From NCBI GenBank assembly GCA_016946835.1, contig JACVTC010000037.1, positions 1,212,501-1,276,500 on the forward strand: a stretch of 64,000 bases of DNA, written 5' to 3'. Origin of the DNA: Neocallimastix lanati (nom. inval.) (Eukaryota; Neocallimastigomycota; Neocallimastigomycetes; Neocallimastigales; Neocallimastigaceae). Every line of letters starts with the position of its first letter. The first letter of the stretch is position 1. Below, in pieces: positions 49,638 to 64,000 of this stretch. The notes beneath the pieces are model-generated. The model did not search any database. It was not told the origin of the DNA and worked only from the letters and a program-made list of their open reading frames with translations. Position numbers and translations under genes: made by a program.

Positions 49638-49845
49638 AGGATTCGGATGCCAGACGAATCTTTTGCTTTAAATCTAAACTATTTCTAATTCTAACTTTTA
49701 TAATAATAAACTATAACTAAAATACTTATAGGAGTGATAATTTAATTAATACATTGAATAATAAAAATTACATGAATTTTAAGTTTTAAAAATAAAGTAT
49801 AAAAATAAAACTATCTAGAATAAATGTTTTTGAATAATATAAAAT

Positions 49846-49888
<43 letters not shown>

Positions 49889-49956
49889 ATCATAAGTTAG
49901 AATGATTAATAGTACTTTGATGAAATAAAATTTATTTTTGATTAAATGATTTATAT
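49638..49956 (-). other. 3' untranslated region of gypsy element
   Basis: Lies between the polyprotein stop and the polypurine tract. AT-rich with a poly(T) run (poly(A) on the element strand) at about 49850-49882. No coding frame. Confidence 0.7.
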
Positions 49957-53211
<3,255 letters not shown>

Positions 53212-53430
53212 GGTTTCAAAAATAGTAGAAAATGGGATTCCTTAACGGGGTTCCAAAAAGAGTAATAGAGAATGGGATTACTTAACGGGGTTCCAAAAAG
53301 AGTAGTAGAGAATGGGATTCCTTAACGGGGTTCCAAAAAAGAATAGTAGTAAATGGGATTCCTTAACGGGGTTCCAAAAAAGAATAGTAGTAAATGGGAT
53401 TCCTTAACGGGGTTCCAAAAAGAGTAAAAG
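53212..53430. repeat. 40-41-bp tandem repeat in the gypsy leader
   Basis: Five to six units, each beginning GGGGTTCCAAAAA on the plus strand and containing AATGGGATTCCTTAAC, with starts at 53247, 53287, 53327, 53368 and 53409 and a diverged first unit. They lie in the untranslated leader between the primer-binding site and Gag. They could be a packaging or translation element; that is inference. Confidence 0.85.
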
Positions 53431-53457
53431 TGCAAAGGTATTGTGCTTAGTTTAGTG

Positions 53458-53467
53458 GTGTTTTTAT
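53458..53467 (-). promoter_or_regulatory. Probable self-priming primer-binding site
   Basis: On the minus strand ATAAAAACAC follows the 5' LTR without a gap. It is the exact reverse complement of GTGTTTTTAT at 53650-53659 near the expected transcript start. No TGG-type tRNA 3'-end site is present. Tf1/sushi chromoviruses prime reverse transcription from the 5' end of their own RNA in this way. Confidence 0.65.
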
Positions 53468-54080
53468 TGTAACGAATATTGGAATATCCGTGTTTTAAAG
53501 AGTGTAACACAATAGGTAAGCACTTTTTGATTAATAAGTAATTTGGTTTTTTAAAATATAGTTTTATTAATTAAGAAATTTAAAAATATTAATTATAAAG
53601 ATTAATTATTGTAATATTTCGAATTACTTATTAATTAATTCAATAATTAATAAAAACACAATTTTTAAAAAATATTTTTTTTTTTGGCTGCGAAATTCAC
53701 TCCTATTTATAGTTTTTCAAAATTTAAATCCATAAAAATTTAAAACCATAAAATCATTAAAAAGTTTCATAAAAATTGATTATTTTCGGTTAAAAAGAAT
53801 CTAAAAGAAATAATGATAAAAGATAAATTAAAATAGAATTTCTATCTGATTTGTTTCTATTAATTTCTAAGAATTTCTTTTGTTAATTTTTTTTTATAGA
53901 AATTTATACAGAAACAAATACAGAAACAAATACAGAAATGAAGTATAAAAATTCTTTAAAATTTAAATGATATAAAATTTTAGTAAAGGTGTGAGTCGAA
54001 CCCTAGTGGTTCAGGCTGAGGTCATAGTGACTAACCACTATGCCAGCATTCTAATTTCTAGTTTTTTAAGATTCGTTACA
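53468..54080 (-). repeat. 5' LTR of gypsy element
   Basis: 613 bp. On the minus strand it carries a TATAAATAGG box at about 53703-53711 and, 47 nt on, the likely R start GTGTTTTTAT (53650-53659). It therefore contains the promoter for the element RNA. Confidence 0.95.
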
Positions 54081-54403
54081 AAAATAATAATTTTGGTTTG
54101 AAAGTGAATATGTGTACTATACTATTTCTATATCTATACCAATATTAATATGCTATAATTTAATTTTCATTAATTGTAATTTTATATACTTATTTATATA
54201 TTAGCTTGTTTTATTTTAACAACTATATTATTACCCTATATTAATATGACATTTTTGTGGTTAAACGTCTTAAAACCTTTATATTTTTATTATGGGTAAA
54301 ATTATTAATTATTATATTCAAGTTATATTTTTTCGTATTGGTTACTCTTATTTGTACCATCCTATTATTATATTTTGGCAACCTCATTGGGACTTACGCC
54401 TAA

Positions 54404-54525
54404 TTGACAACACATGGTTTACCTCTTTGGTTTTATGTACTCTTGACAACTCATGGTTTAACTCTCTGGTTTTTTTCGTCTATATTTATATTTGACAACT
54501 CTTATGGATAACCGCTATGGTTTCA
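54404..54525. repeat. Degenerate tandem repeat inside the outer element
   Basis: Three units of about 40 bp begin TTGACAAC and contain CATGGTTTAACTC-like and TGGTTTT segments. They lie in the internal region of the outer element, which has no open reading frame of note. Confidence 0.6.
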
Positions 54526-54945
54526 CGTCATTTTTTTTTTAATTATTAACTTGATTAGTTGTGAATAAATATCCTTTAATATTCAAAAGTTGTTTATTTA
54601 CTAATTAATGATTTAATTTATATTCTTTATTAATCTTCATTAAGAGTCTCAAAAATATTTGTATATTAATTTGTCACGTCTCTCATTTATTTTATACGTG
54701 TCTTATCTTCTAATTTATTATTTTATTTAGTATATTATTTATTTCAGGGGAATTTTCTTTCATAAAATACTTAATTTTTACGCGTTTTCACATTCTTGAA
54801 ACTTTAAGATCATTTTTCTTCAAATTAGATCAATCTTCACTAAAGTTGACATAATGACAACTTTTATCATAAATTCTGGATCCTAGGTATTTTAGTTGAC
54901 ATTTTTCTAGTCCGGCTAAGGATATAAATATTCCTTTAAAGAGTC

Positions 54946-54961
54946 GATGAGACTCTTAATC
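54946..54961 (-). promoter_or_regulatory. Primer-binding site matching the tRNA-Lys(CUU) anticodon arm
   Basis: Directly next to the LTR end the plus strand reads GATGAGACTCTTAATC. From memory, 15 of its 16 bases equal the anticodon arm of eukaryotic tRNA-Lys(CUU), ending 2 nt 3' of the anticodon loop. This is where a half-tRNA primer, as used by Drosophila copia (5' half of initiator tRNA-Met), would end. The first copia relic at 2121-2137 has nearly the same site. Confidence 0.6.
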
Positions 54962-55157
54962 TGTTAAAAGTCAATAGTTTGGGTTTTATAATTATGTCAA
55001 TTTTATTAATATATTTTATGATAAAGAGTTACTAGCACTTAATTATTCTAAATTAAATGCTTTTATATTAATACATTGTGGCTTATATATTATTTATATT
55101 ACAATATGTTTCAATACATTTGAAGTTTATTTTTCATACATTTCACATATTCTAACA
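54962..55157 (-). repeat. 5' LTR of outer copia-type element
   Basis: Same length and termini as the 48787 copy. On the minus strand it ends in TTTTAACA next to the primer-binding site. Confidence 0.85.
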
Positions 55158-55756
55158 TTATTTATTATTTATTATTTATTATTTCAATTATTTATTATTT
55201 TTTTAATAATTATTAATTAAAATTAATTTTAAAATGAAGTATTGAATTAATATTAATTATAATGAATTTATATATTTATTAAACAAATATATATATATAT
55301 ATATATAAAAGACTTCTTTTTGTTATATAGATATATATCATTTAAATTGTATAATTGTATGTTTTTATATATATATATATATATAATTGGTATACTTATC
55401 ACTAGAATTTGATTATTTTCTTTAAATTGAAAAAAATTGATTAAATAGTTTTAGAGTTTAATTTTTATAAATACACATATATTTTGGTAGATAATTTAAA
55501 TATTAAATTATTTATTTAATTATTTTATTTTTTATTTTTTATTCATTTATTCATTTATTTTTTATTTTATTTTACAATTAATTATATATAAATTTTATTA
55601 TTAAAATTACTAATTATATAATTATAATAAATTATATATTTGAAAAAAAAAAAATAATAATAATAATAATAATAATAATATATAAAAAATAAAAAAAAAT
55701 AACATTTAAACAAAATAAAAAATGATAAATTGATTAAAAATGAAAAACTTTGAACT

Positions 55757-55797
<41 letters not shown>

Positions 55798-56350
55798 TAA
55801 TTTTGAATTTTATTTTATTTTTCGAGTTTTATTTAATTTTTATTTTCTTAATTTATTTAGATTTCTATTTATTATTCTATATATTATTATTATTATTTTG
55901 TTGTTGCTGTTTTTTTTTTTTTTTGTGTGTTTTTTTTAGAAATAAAGTATGAATAAATAAATAACATTTTAAAATTATATTATTTTAAAAGCATTATTAA
56001 TAAATAATATTAAATATAAAAGATGGTTATTATTATTATTTTTTTTATAAATAAATGATATTAAAGTTAACATAATAGTATTATTTAATATATATTATTA
56101 GTAGTAGTAATATTTAACTATAAATTATTAATAATTTATAAATATTTAAATATATATAAAACGATAGTATTATAATTTTGTTTTCTATTATTAATAATAT
56201 TATTGTAATTATTGTAATTAATTTTCAATTTTTTTTTTTTTTTTTTTTAATAAAAAAAATTGAAAACTGACTTTGTGCTCTTGGCTATTAATACTATATC
56301 TCTAAAATAAAAAAAAAAAAAAAATAAACATTGAAAATCATCGAATGTAT

Positions 56351-56385
<35 letters not shown>

Positions 56386-57194
56386 TTCTAATTATTAATT
56401 TTTTTGTATTTAAAAAAAAAAAAAAATTATAATAATTATTATTAAATGGTGTATTTAAAAAAAAAAAAAAATTTTTTTTTTTTTTTTGTTTTATTAAAAA
56501 TAAAAATAAAAAATAAAGAATAATTTTTCTTTTTTTTTTATTTTTTATTTTCTTTTTTATTTTCTTTTAAATACTTATCAAATAATAATATTATTTTAAA
56601 ATAACTTTTTTTTTTAATTTATATTCTTAAAATTTATTTATATTTTAATTAAAAAAAAAAAAAAAAGTGGTGATATTTATATATGTATATATATAATTTA
56701 CAAAATATATATATATAAAAAAACAAAGGATTTAAATTAATGATACAAAAAGTTCAAAAAGAAAAAGAATTTCTTTTAAAACTTATTTATATAATTAATT
56801 GAATTCTTATTTTTATTACAACTGTTTTTGTTTTAATTCTTATTTTTTTTTTTTTTTTTTTTGATTAAATCGTTATTGCTTTAATTTAATTTTTATCTTT
56901 GTTTAAATTATTGTTTTCTTTTATTTTTGAAATAATTTTTGATTTATTTATTTATTTTTCTTTTCTTTTTCGTTGATTTTTCTTTTATATAAAATTTTCT
57001 TTTTTATTTAACGTTACATTTATGTTTTATTTAATTTAATATTTATAATATTATTTTTTCTTTTCTTTCTTTATTTTCTTTATTTTGTTATTCTTATTAT
57101 TATTGTTAATAATTTTTATTGTTTATTTATTATAGTTCAGTTCTTAATATTTACATATAATTTTTTTTTTTTTAAATAAAAAAAAAAATTAAAT

Positions 57195-57255
<61 letters not shown>

Positions 57256-57369
57256 ATTGTACTTTTTCTTTTTTTTTACTGTTACTTTTCTTTCCTTTTT
57301 TTTTTTTTTTTAATTATATGATATTAATATATATATATATTTTTATTTTTATATATGACATTATTTATG
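55158..57369. other. AT-rich intergenic region
   Basis: Homopolymers (long T runs at 55759-55797, 56353-56383 and about 57201-57252) and (TA)n tracts. I see no gene. Confidence 0.7.
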
Positions 57370-58935
57370 CTACTTTCTAAATCGATTTAAAAAGTTTAAT
57401 TTTTGTTGTTCTTGTTGTTCTTTTTTTTCAGCTTTTACTAATTTTTGAAAATCTTTATAGAGTAAATGATTTTTTGTGTTGCAGTTAGCGATTGGGTAGT
57501 TGGAGTTTTGGAAAAGAGTTTTTTCAAATTCTGTTAATTGATTCATTAAATTAAGATTAGGAGAAATATGTGGATTGCGTAATTTTACGAATGCATAGGC
57601 TTGAGCAACATTAAGGTGAAGAGCCTTCATAATATAAGCAATAATTAAACTAGCTGAACGGGAAACACCTTGTTGACAAGAGACAAGAACGGCTCTTTTT
57701 CTATTTCTAGATTCATTAATAAAATCGAAAGCTTTATCGAAATATTTACTTAAATGATCTTGGTTATGATGCCAGTAAAACTTTTTGTAACGAATATTAC
57801 GCTTAAGGGAAGCAGATAAATCTCTTAAGGCATCAACAGTACTCATTTCAGTCTTTGTAATGAATTGACTTTTTTCTGCTTCCTTATCGAATTCATCATC
57901 AACTTCACTACTGAACTTGTGATCAATTTCAGTTATAGCATTTTCATCATAAATCATTTCAATATCAATTTCATCATCAGTAATCTTTGAATTCTTAATG
58001 AAAGATTGAGAATCTTTTTGAAGGAAGGATTGAATGAATGGATTGTTAACTTCATAAGCAACATTAAGTAAGGCTCCGATATTTAAGTCATGCAAGATGT
58101 TTTTATCGGCAGCATTTTCTTCACAGCCTAAGTAGAGATATGGAAGAATACAAATTGGACCATATTTATATGGTTCAGAAGCAGTTAAAATACTTTCGGA
58201 ATCCTTGGTTTGTTTTTGTTGTTGTAAAAATTCAGCAGCAAGTGATGAACTACTGTTATCTTCATCCATTCTGGAATTATTGGAAATACTATTATCAGAA
58301 TTGGAAGTGGTAGTATTAATACTATTATTAATGACAAGAGTAGGTTTAGCCTTATTCATTATCTTTTTATCTCTTGGTAAAGGATATTCTTTATTTAATG
58401 GGGAATTATTTGGGGAAAGAACGGTATCATCAATATCTAAAGTGGTATTACGGTATTCAAAGAAATGTCTCTTTGGAGGAATAGTAGCTGATGTACAAGA
58501 AGGTTGTAAAGTTTGTCTAGCTCTTTTTATGGATAAAGGAAGTAATACTTTATTGGCTTCCTTCATCTTCTTTGAATATTTTTTAGAAGGAACGTATCCA
58601 TTTTCGTTTTCAACATTTTTCATATTATTTGATTTTAATAAGGAGTTGACGGTAGAATCAATTGTATTTACTCCAGAATTATTTACATTTAAAGAAGTTG
58701 GTGAAGTGGTATTAATAAATGTACTATTAGTTGGAGTAGAATTAAGAGACATAGAAGCCGAAGTATCCATGGTTATTGTATGACTACTTAAATCATTACT
58801 CATAACAGGTGAAGGTTCATTAGATTTAGTTAAGATTTTAATATTTAATTTTGGTTTTGGCTTTGATTTTGGCTTTGAAATTTCGTTATTATTAGTTGTG
58901 AAATTTAATTTATCTGACGCTATAGTAGTAGCCAT
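57370..58935 (-). CDS. Dual-specificity protein phosphatase
   Basis: A single-exon gene of 521 residues. Residues 1-255 are Ser/Thr/Asn-rich and probably disordered. The DSP fold starts at GPICILPYLYLGCEENAAD (259-277) and reaches the P-loop SCQQGVSRSAS, with catalytic C420 and R426. The family's AYAFVKLRNPHISPN helix follows. Such enzymes remove phosphate from Tyr and Ser/Thr, typically on MAP kinases. An acidic insert of about 75 residues (302-378) lengthens the domain between its first strands and the pre-loop. The segment that normally carries the general-acid Asp reads FYWHHNQDH, so the acid position may be His or a nearby Asp. A basic KRARQTL stretch at about 137-143 could be a MAPK docking motif, which is speculative. 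No signal or membrane segment. Confidence 0.9.
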   Translation of the reverse strand: MATTIASDKLNFTTNNNEISKPKSKPKPKLNIKILTKSNEPSPVMSNDLSSHTITMDTSASMSLNSTPTNSTFINTTSPTSLNVNNSGVNTIDSTVNSLLKSNNMKNVENENGYVPSKKYSKKMKEANKVLLPLSIKRARQTLQPSCTSATIPPKRHFFEYRNTTLDIDDTVLSPNNSPLNKEYPLPRDKKIMNKAKPTLVINNSINTTTSNSDNSISNNSRMDEDNSSSSLAAEFLQQQKQTKDSESILTASEPYKYGPICILPYLYLGCEENAADKNILHDLNIGALLNVAYEVNNPFIQSFLQKDSQSFIKNSKITDDEIDIEMIYDENAITEIDHKFSSEVDDEFDKEAEKSQFITKTEMSTVDALRDLSASLKRNIRYKKFYWHHNQDHLSKYFDKAFDFINESRNRKRAVLVSCQQGVSRSASLIIAYIMKALHLNVAQAYAFVKLRNPHISPNLNLMNQLTEFEKTLFQNSNYPIANCNTKNHLLYKDFQKLVKAEKKEQQEQQKLNFLNRFRK

Positions 58936-59879
58936 TATATTTATATATTTATATAATTTAAATTATTTTTTTTTTTAAAAAAAAAAAAATTAAAGTGAAA
59001 TGAAAAAAAAAAAGAAAAAGTTTGTTAATTATATAAATTATAAGTAATAGAATCCACGAATAAATAGTATGTTGCTTTTTTTTTTTTAAAAAAAAAAAAA
59101 AAAAGTATTAATTGAGTGTTTTGGATTCCTCGATTGTGTTGATTATATTATTTTTTTTTTTTTTGTAATTCTTTAATTATTATACTTTTTATATTTTCGT
59201 TAATTTTTAATTATTATATTTTTTATATTTAAAATATGTCTTTACTCCTTTTTTGACTAAAAAAATTAAAAAAAAAAAATAAAAAAAAAAAGCTATTTTT
59301 TATCTATATATTTTTTAAAATAATTATATAAAATAAATATATATAATAGTTAGTTTTCTATTTATTTTAATAAAGTTTATTTTATAATATCATATATATA
59401 TTTTTATGGAAAAAAAAAAAAAAAAAAAAAAAAACTTTAAATTATTATATTATTATAATTTTATAATTCCTATAATACTAGACTAAAAATATAAAAAAAT
59501 ATAAACAATAATAATTTATATTATATAAATATTTAAACATTTAAAGAAATTTAAATATTATTCGATAAATTACTTTTTTTTTTTTTTTTTTTATAAAATA
59601 TCAGATTCAAGCGTATCTTAGTTTATTTAATTTTTATTTTAGAAAAATAAAATTAAATTTTAGTATTGAATATTTTTGTATTTTTATATTAATATATTAT
59701 TATATTTTTTGTTAATTATTATTATTTTTTATTTCTTACTTTTTTAATGTTTATTCTTTTCACTTAAATTTATTTTAAATTTAACTATTAATAATTTCAA
59801 TTTTTTTTTTTTTCTTTTCTTTAAAAAATATATATAGAAAAAAAATTTTTTTTAAAATAAAATATAAAATTAAAATTAA

Positions 59880-59911
<32 letters not shown>

Positions 59912-61470
59912 CATACTAATTAAAGTTTTTATAATATTTTACTACAATAATATAATTTAAATAATAAATTTTTAATAATAAAATACAATATTTAATTTAA
60001 TATCATTTTATTTAAAATTATTAATGATTTTTCTTTTGCAATTATTTATGATTTATTATTTATTTTTAAAGTATCATTATAATATTTATTTTTATTATTT
60101 TTATTATTAATATCAACATCATCATCATTAATATTATTATTATTTTCCAACATAGTTAATTATATAACAAAATATTTATTAATATTATTATTTTTATATA
60201 TTAATTTATATTTAATATTTTGTTATTAATTTATAAAAATAATTATATTAATAATTTTATTCACAATAATATAATATTATATATATTATATATTATATAC
60301 ACTAAAAATAAATTGATTAGAAAAATATCTTTTTTTAATATCTGAATAGCAAAATTACACGTTTTTAAAATAAATAAATAATAATAAAATAAAATAATAA
60401 TAAAATAAAATAATAATAAAATAAAATAATAATAAAATAAAATAATAATAAAATAAAATAATAATAAAATAAAATAATAATATTTAATTAAAAATAAAAG
60501 TTATAATTTGATAATATCCTTTTCTGTGTTTTTTCATTGGATTTTTTATATGTGTTGTTTATATTTAGTCTTAATAATTAATTAAAATTGTATAAATATT
60601 TATTATTAGATTAAAATTAATTATTAAAACAGTCTATTTCATATATATAAATTATATTAATTAATTATTTATCTATATATATAACAGTTTATTTTATTTT
60701 TTTTTTGTGAAATTAATGTATTATGATATATTCTAATAAATTATTATATATTATTTAATATATGTTGAGACAATACATAACAATCATTTATTTATTATCT
60801 TATTAAATCTTATTATATCATTTGTAATTTAAAAGTTTATTAATTAAAAAAAATTCTTATTATAATTAAACTAAATTAAAAATAAAAAATAAAAAAATCA
60901 AAGGAAAATTAAAACTTTATTTATTAATAAATGTAAAAACTGCTTAAAAAAAAAAAAAACACTAATAATTAGAGGAAATAATTGATGACCTATAAATAAA
61001 TAAAAGAAAAATAATAAAAAATTAACAAATAATATTTAAAAAAATGATAAAAGTTAATAAAAAAATATTATCAAATAATAAAATATTAATTAATAATTAT
61101 TATTAATTTTTTATTAAATAATAATATTCTATATTAATTAATGGTCTTATTATTAATAGAATATTATATAATTATATTTAATTAAAAAACGTTAATAGTA
61201 TAAAAATAAATATTTTTAATTTTTAATATTTCTTTTGATTAAAATTTTGTAAATATTAATATAATCAATTTTCTTGTGCAAAATCATATTTATTAAAAAA
61301 AATTATAAAATTAATATAAATTTTAATTATGATTGAATTAATTTTCCATTGGAGAATTTTTTTATTTTAATAAAGATAAAATTAAATATATTTCTCTTTT
61401 TATAGATATTATTTTTATAATAAACATTATCTATTTTTTTTTAAGAAAATTTATAAAAAAAAAAATGAAT
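58936..61470. other. AT-rich intergenic region
   Basis: Homopolymers, (ATC)n near 60115 and the 16-bp repeat listed next. No supported gene. Confidence 0.7.
60371..60482. repeat. 16-bp minisatellite
   Basis: Unit AATAATAAAATAAAAT repeated about seven times with little variation. Confidence 0.85.
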
Positions 61471-62190
61471 ATTATTGCTATATATACAAAATAAAAATAT
61501 TATTATATCAAGGCAATCGCAACGAGAACGAGAAGAAAAAGTTACGAAGAAGAAAACGGATTACGAGCAGGATTATGATAAAAAAATAGTTAATCTATTT
61601 CTAATTAATTTAAAAACCTTTAATATTTTTTTCTTTTTGCTTTTTATAAACCTTCCTTGGATTGACTATTTATTTTTTTTTTAACACAAATCTAAAATTG
61701 TAATAACGATGGAGGTGCCATTAAGAAGTAGAAATCAAAAATTATCCAAATAGAGATTAGTAATTATATTTGTATAAGAAAGGGAGTAGGTCATGAGAGA
61801 TTAGTGGTTATATTAATATAAGAAAGGGAGTAGGTCATGATAGAATTAAAGTTTTAAATTTAGTAGTATTTGAATTAAACATAATGTTTAAAATTACTTG
61901 TAAGATATATTTCAATTCTAGTGATAAGTATTTTAAGAGTTATCAAAACAGATTGCAAGGCGTAAATTAATCATACAGTGATACAAGAAATGCCAAAGGA
62001 AGGTATAGGGAAACAAAGTCGAAGTTTCTAACAGTCAGATTGCTAATTTAGTTTCACAGGTTACTTTGTTAACAAAAGAGGTGCAATATTTCGATGGCTT
62101 CAGTGTTTGAGAAAATGGAGGAGCAAGAATGGTCATTGGAAGCATGTGACAGCCATTTTATCGGCCTAAATTAGCAACACATCGATTTAA
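61471..62190 (+). pseudogene. Coding-like island, probable transposable-element relic
   Basis: This stretch has clearly higher G+C than its surroundings and short peptide pieces in several frames. They are a charged segment SQREREEKVTKKKTDYEQDY (about 61510-61575), MEVPLRSRNQKLSK then stop (61710-61752), QIANLVSQVTLLTKEVQYF (about 62033-62090), and MASVFEKMEEQEWSLEACD to a stop (about 62094-62170). The order of basic start, coiled-coil-like part and short acidic part resembles a broken retroelement Gag, but I do not recognise the family. Stops and frameshifts separate the pieces. Confidence 0.45.
61751..61842. repeat. 45-bp tandem duplication
   Basis: Two copies of a unit starting GAGATTAGT and ending AAGGGAGTAGGTCATGA lie side by side, with about five differences. 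Confidence 0.8.
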
Positions 62191-62229
62191 CCTTTATCTT
62201 AATAAATAATAATTAATATTAAATTAAAA

Positions 62230-62530
62230 TAAAAATACTTTTTACTTATTTAATATAATGAATAATTAATGATTAATATTTTATTTATAAATTCATTTTA
62301 TATTTAAACTAGTGACTATTAATGTATTCAAAATTTTTTATTTCTTATTAATTAAAGATAATAATTATTACTCATTATTTAATATAATGATATAATGATA
62401 CAATGAATAATTAATGATTAATATTTTATTTATTAATTCATTTTATAATTCAACTAGCGGCAATATCATTAAATATTTTTTACTTTTTAATAATTAAAGA
62501 TAATAATTATTATTCATAATTAATAATGAA
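62230..62530. repeat. About 145-bp tandem duplication
   Basis: Two diverged copies share AATAATTAATGATTAATATT, TTCATTTTATA, an ACTAG followed by TG/CG-containing sequence, and AATTAAAGATAATAATTATT in the same order. No coding content. Confidence 0.7.
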
Positions 62531-64000
62531 TAAATAATAAAAAAAAAAAATTATTGATTAGAATTATTATTATTATTTAATTGGTTAATATTATATTTGC
62601 AAATTAGTTTACCAAATTTAAAAATTTATAGTTCTTTTTTTCATAACTATAAATGATAATGTGAATAATATATAATAAATTTTATAATAATAAATAATAA
62701 CCATAATTAAAGTATCATTCATTATTTTTAATTTTTTAACCCGAATTAATGATTTGCACAGTACTAAAGAAAACCAATAAAGATATTTATTATCTATATT
62801 TTTTTTTTTTTTTTATAATATAATTCCATTTATTAGATTTACTTTTGATTTTTTAGAAATGAATAAAAAACATAAAAACAAAACATATTATTAAAAATTA
62901 AAAATATATTATATTATTAATATATTTATTTTTTTAAAAAATATATATATATATATTTTATTAGTATGAATTTATTTAATAATTATACAACATATATTTA
63001 ATAATTTTAATTTATTGAATTTTTTTGAGATATATTATTAACATATCTATATTTAAATAATGTAATATTAACATTGATGTACTTTTTTTTTATGTAAGTA
63101 AAAAATTAAATATATAAGTTATTAAGGTGTCAATATAAGATATGATGTGTACACTACAAAATGTATTATTATTCAATTAAATTTTACTGCCTAATATTTG
63201 AAATATTTATATTTATTCTGAATAAAAAATTAGTGTTAATTACTCAATTTTTTTAATTAGAAAAATAAAATATTTAATTATTTATTTTATTTACTTTTTA
63301 TTATTTATTTATTTATTATTTATTTATTATTTATTTATTATTTATTATTTATTTATTATTTACTATTTATTTATTATTTACTATTTACTATTTATTATTA
63401 TTTGTTATTATTTATTATTTATTATTTATTATTTATCATTTATTATTTATTATTTATTATTTATTTATTTAAAAATATTTTATAATAAAATATTTAAAGA
63501 CTTATTTCAAAAATGATTTTATTATTTATTTAATTATTTATTTAATTATTTATTAATTGGTTAAATAAAATTATATAATGTGGAAATAATTAAAAATTTT
63601 TTAAGTCTTATTTCGAAATGCACAATTGCAAAATGATACACATTCAATTTTTATATTTATTGTAATTAATTAATAATTAACTATTGATTTTATTGTTATT
63701 TAATATTTACTTTTTAATTATATTTATTGTTATTTAATATAAAATTGTTAATTATATTTATTGTTATTAATATTAAATTGTTAATTATATTTATTGTTAT
63801 TTAATTTTTAATTATTTTTTATCATTATTTAATATTTACTTAATAATTAATTATATATTATTATTGAAATATTATAATTTATAATATATAATACAATTAA
63901 AATTTCTAATTATTATTTCTAATTATTTTTATCATTAATAATAAATATCAAATCTTTGAATTTATAATTTTTTTTTTTATAATATAAACATTTTTTTTAT
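62531..64000. other. AT-rich region to the right edge
   Basis: Contains a TTATTTA tract (63300-63470) and an imperfect repeat of about 33 bp with AATTATATTTATTGTTATT (63660-63800, about four units). No gene is seen. Confidence 0.65.

Noticed and set aside
53212-53430. CRISPR-like repeat array
   Set aside because: Units are contiguous with no unique spacers, in a eukaryotic retroelement leader.
58205-58783. 192-codon frame opposite the phosphatase gene
   Set aside because: Antisense to the low-complexity N-terminal half of the phosphatase. Its composition reflects complementing Ser/Asn codons.

Overview
This window looks like nuclear DNA of an anaerobic gut fungus (Neocallimastigomycota). 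The reasons are an extreme A+T content in the spacers, dozens of poly(A)/poly(T) runs of 20-50 bases, ATT/TAA microsatellites that also run into exons as poly-Asn, short AT-rich introns, large ankyrin-repeat proteins, a hevein-type chitin-binding (CBM18) fragment, and fungal-type Tf1-like chromodomain and copia retroelements. Genus and species cannot be told from the sequence alone.

Layout. 1-3.4 kb: the 5' part of a FLYWCH/MULE transposase gene running off the left edge (minus), then a copia-type Gag relic whose pol gene is almost wholly deleted. 3.4-15.1 kb: about 11.7 kb of AT-rich spacer holding one CBM18 fragment with a poly(A) tail. 15.1-18.4 kb: a three-exon gene for a multi-pass membrane protein with an RGS domain split by a long Asn-rich insert. 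19.0-21.2 kb: two decayed LINE fragments, the first carrying a 5'-truncated, polyadenylated mRNA retrocopy with a 12-bp target duplication. 22.8-33.6 kb: two large paralogous ankyrin-repeat genes with a broken ankyrin relic and a cluster of long homopolymers between them. 35.0-37.8 kb: a gene with an HNH-like zinc domain of the kind found at the C-terminus of EXD2-type exonucleases (minus). 39.7-40.5 kb: copia LTR relics. 41.4-42.9 kb: a five-exon gene for the Fe-S targeting factor CIAO2B/Cia2. 44.0-46.7 kb: a four-exon AAA+/ATPase_2-type NTPase (minus). 48.8-55.2 kb: a nested retrotransposon. 57.4-58.9 kb: a dual-specificity protein phosphatase (minus). 61.5-62.2 kb: a coding-like but broken island. 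The right end is AT-rich spacer.

The most informative part is the nested element at 48.8-55.2 kb. A young Ty3/gypsy chromovirus (identical 613-bp LTRs, 5-bp target duplication AAAAT) has lost reverse transcriptase and RNase H by an in-frame deletion but keeps one open Gag-protease-integrase-chromodomain frame. Next to its 5' LTR is a 10-nt site complementary to a stretch near the likely transcript start, which points to Tf1-like self-priming. Its LTR also carries tRNA-like A and B boxes. It sits inside a roughly 1.3-kb element with 196-bp copia-type LTRs and no visible coding capacity (TRIM-like), whose primer-binding site matches the anticodon arm of tRNA-Lys(CUU), as in half-tRNA priming.

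The host genes do not form a pathway. They are single genes separated by 1-12 kb of low-complexity DNA. Exon joins here indicate that this genome uses AAG as well as YAG 3' splice sites.
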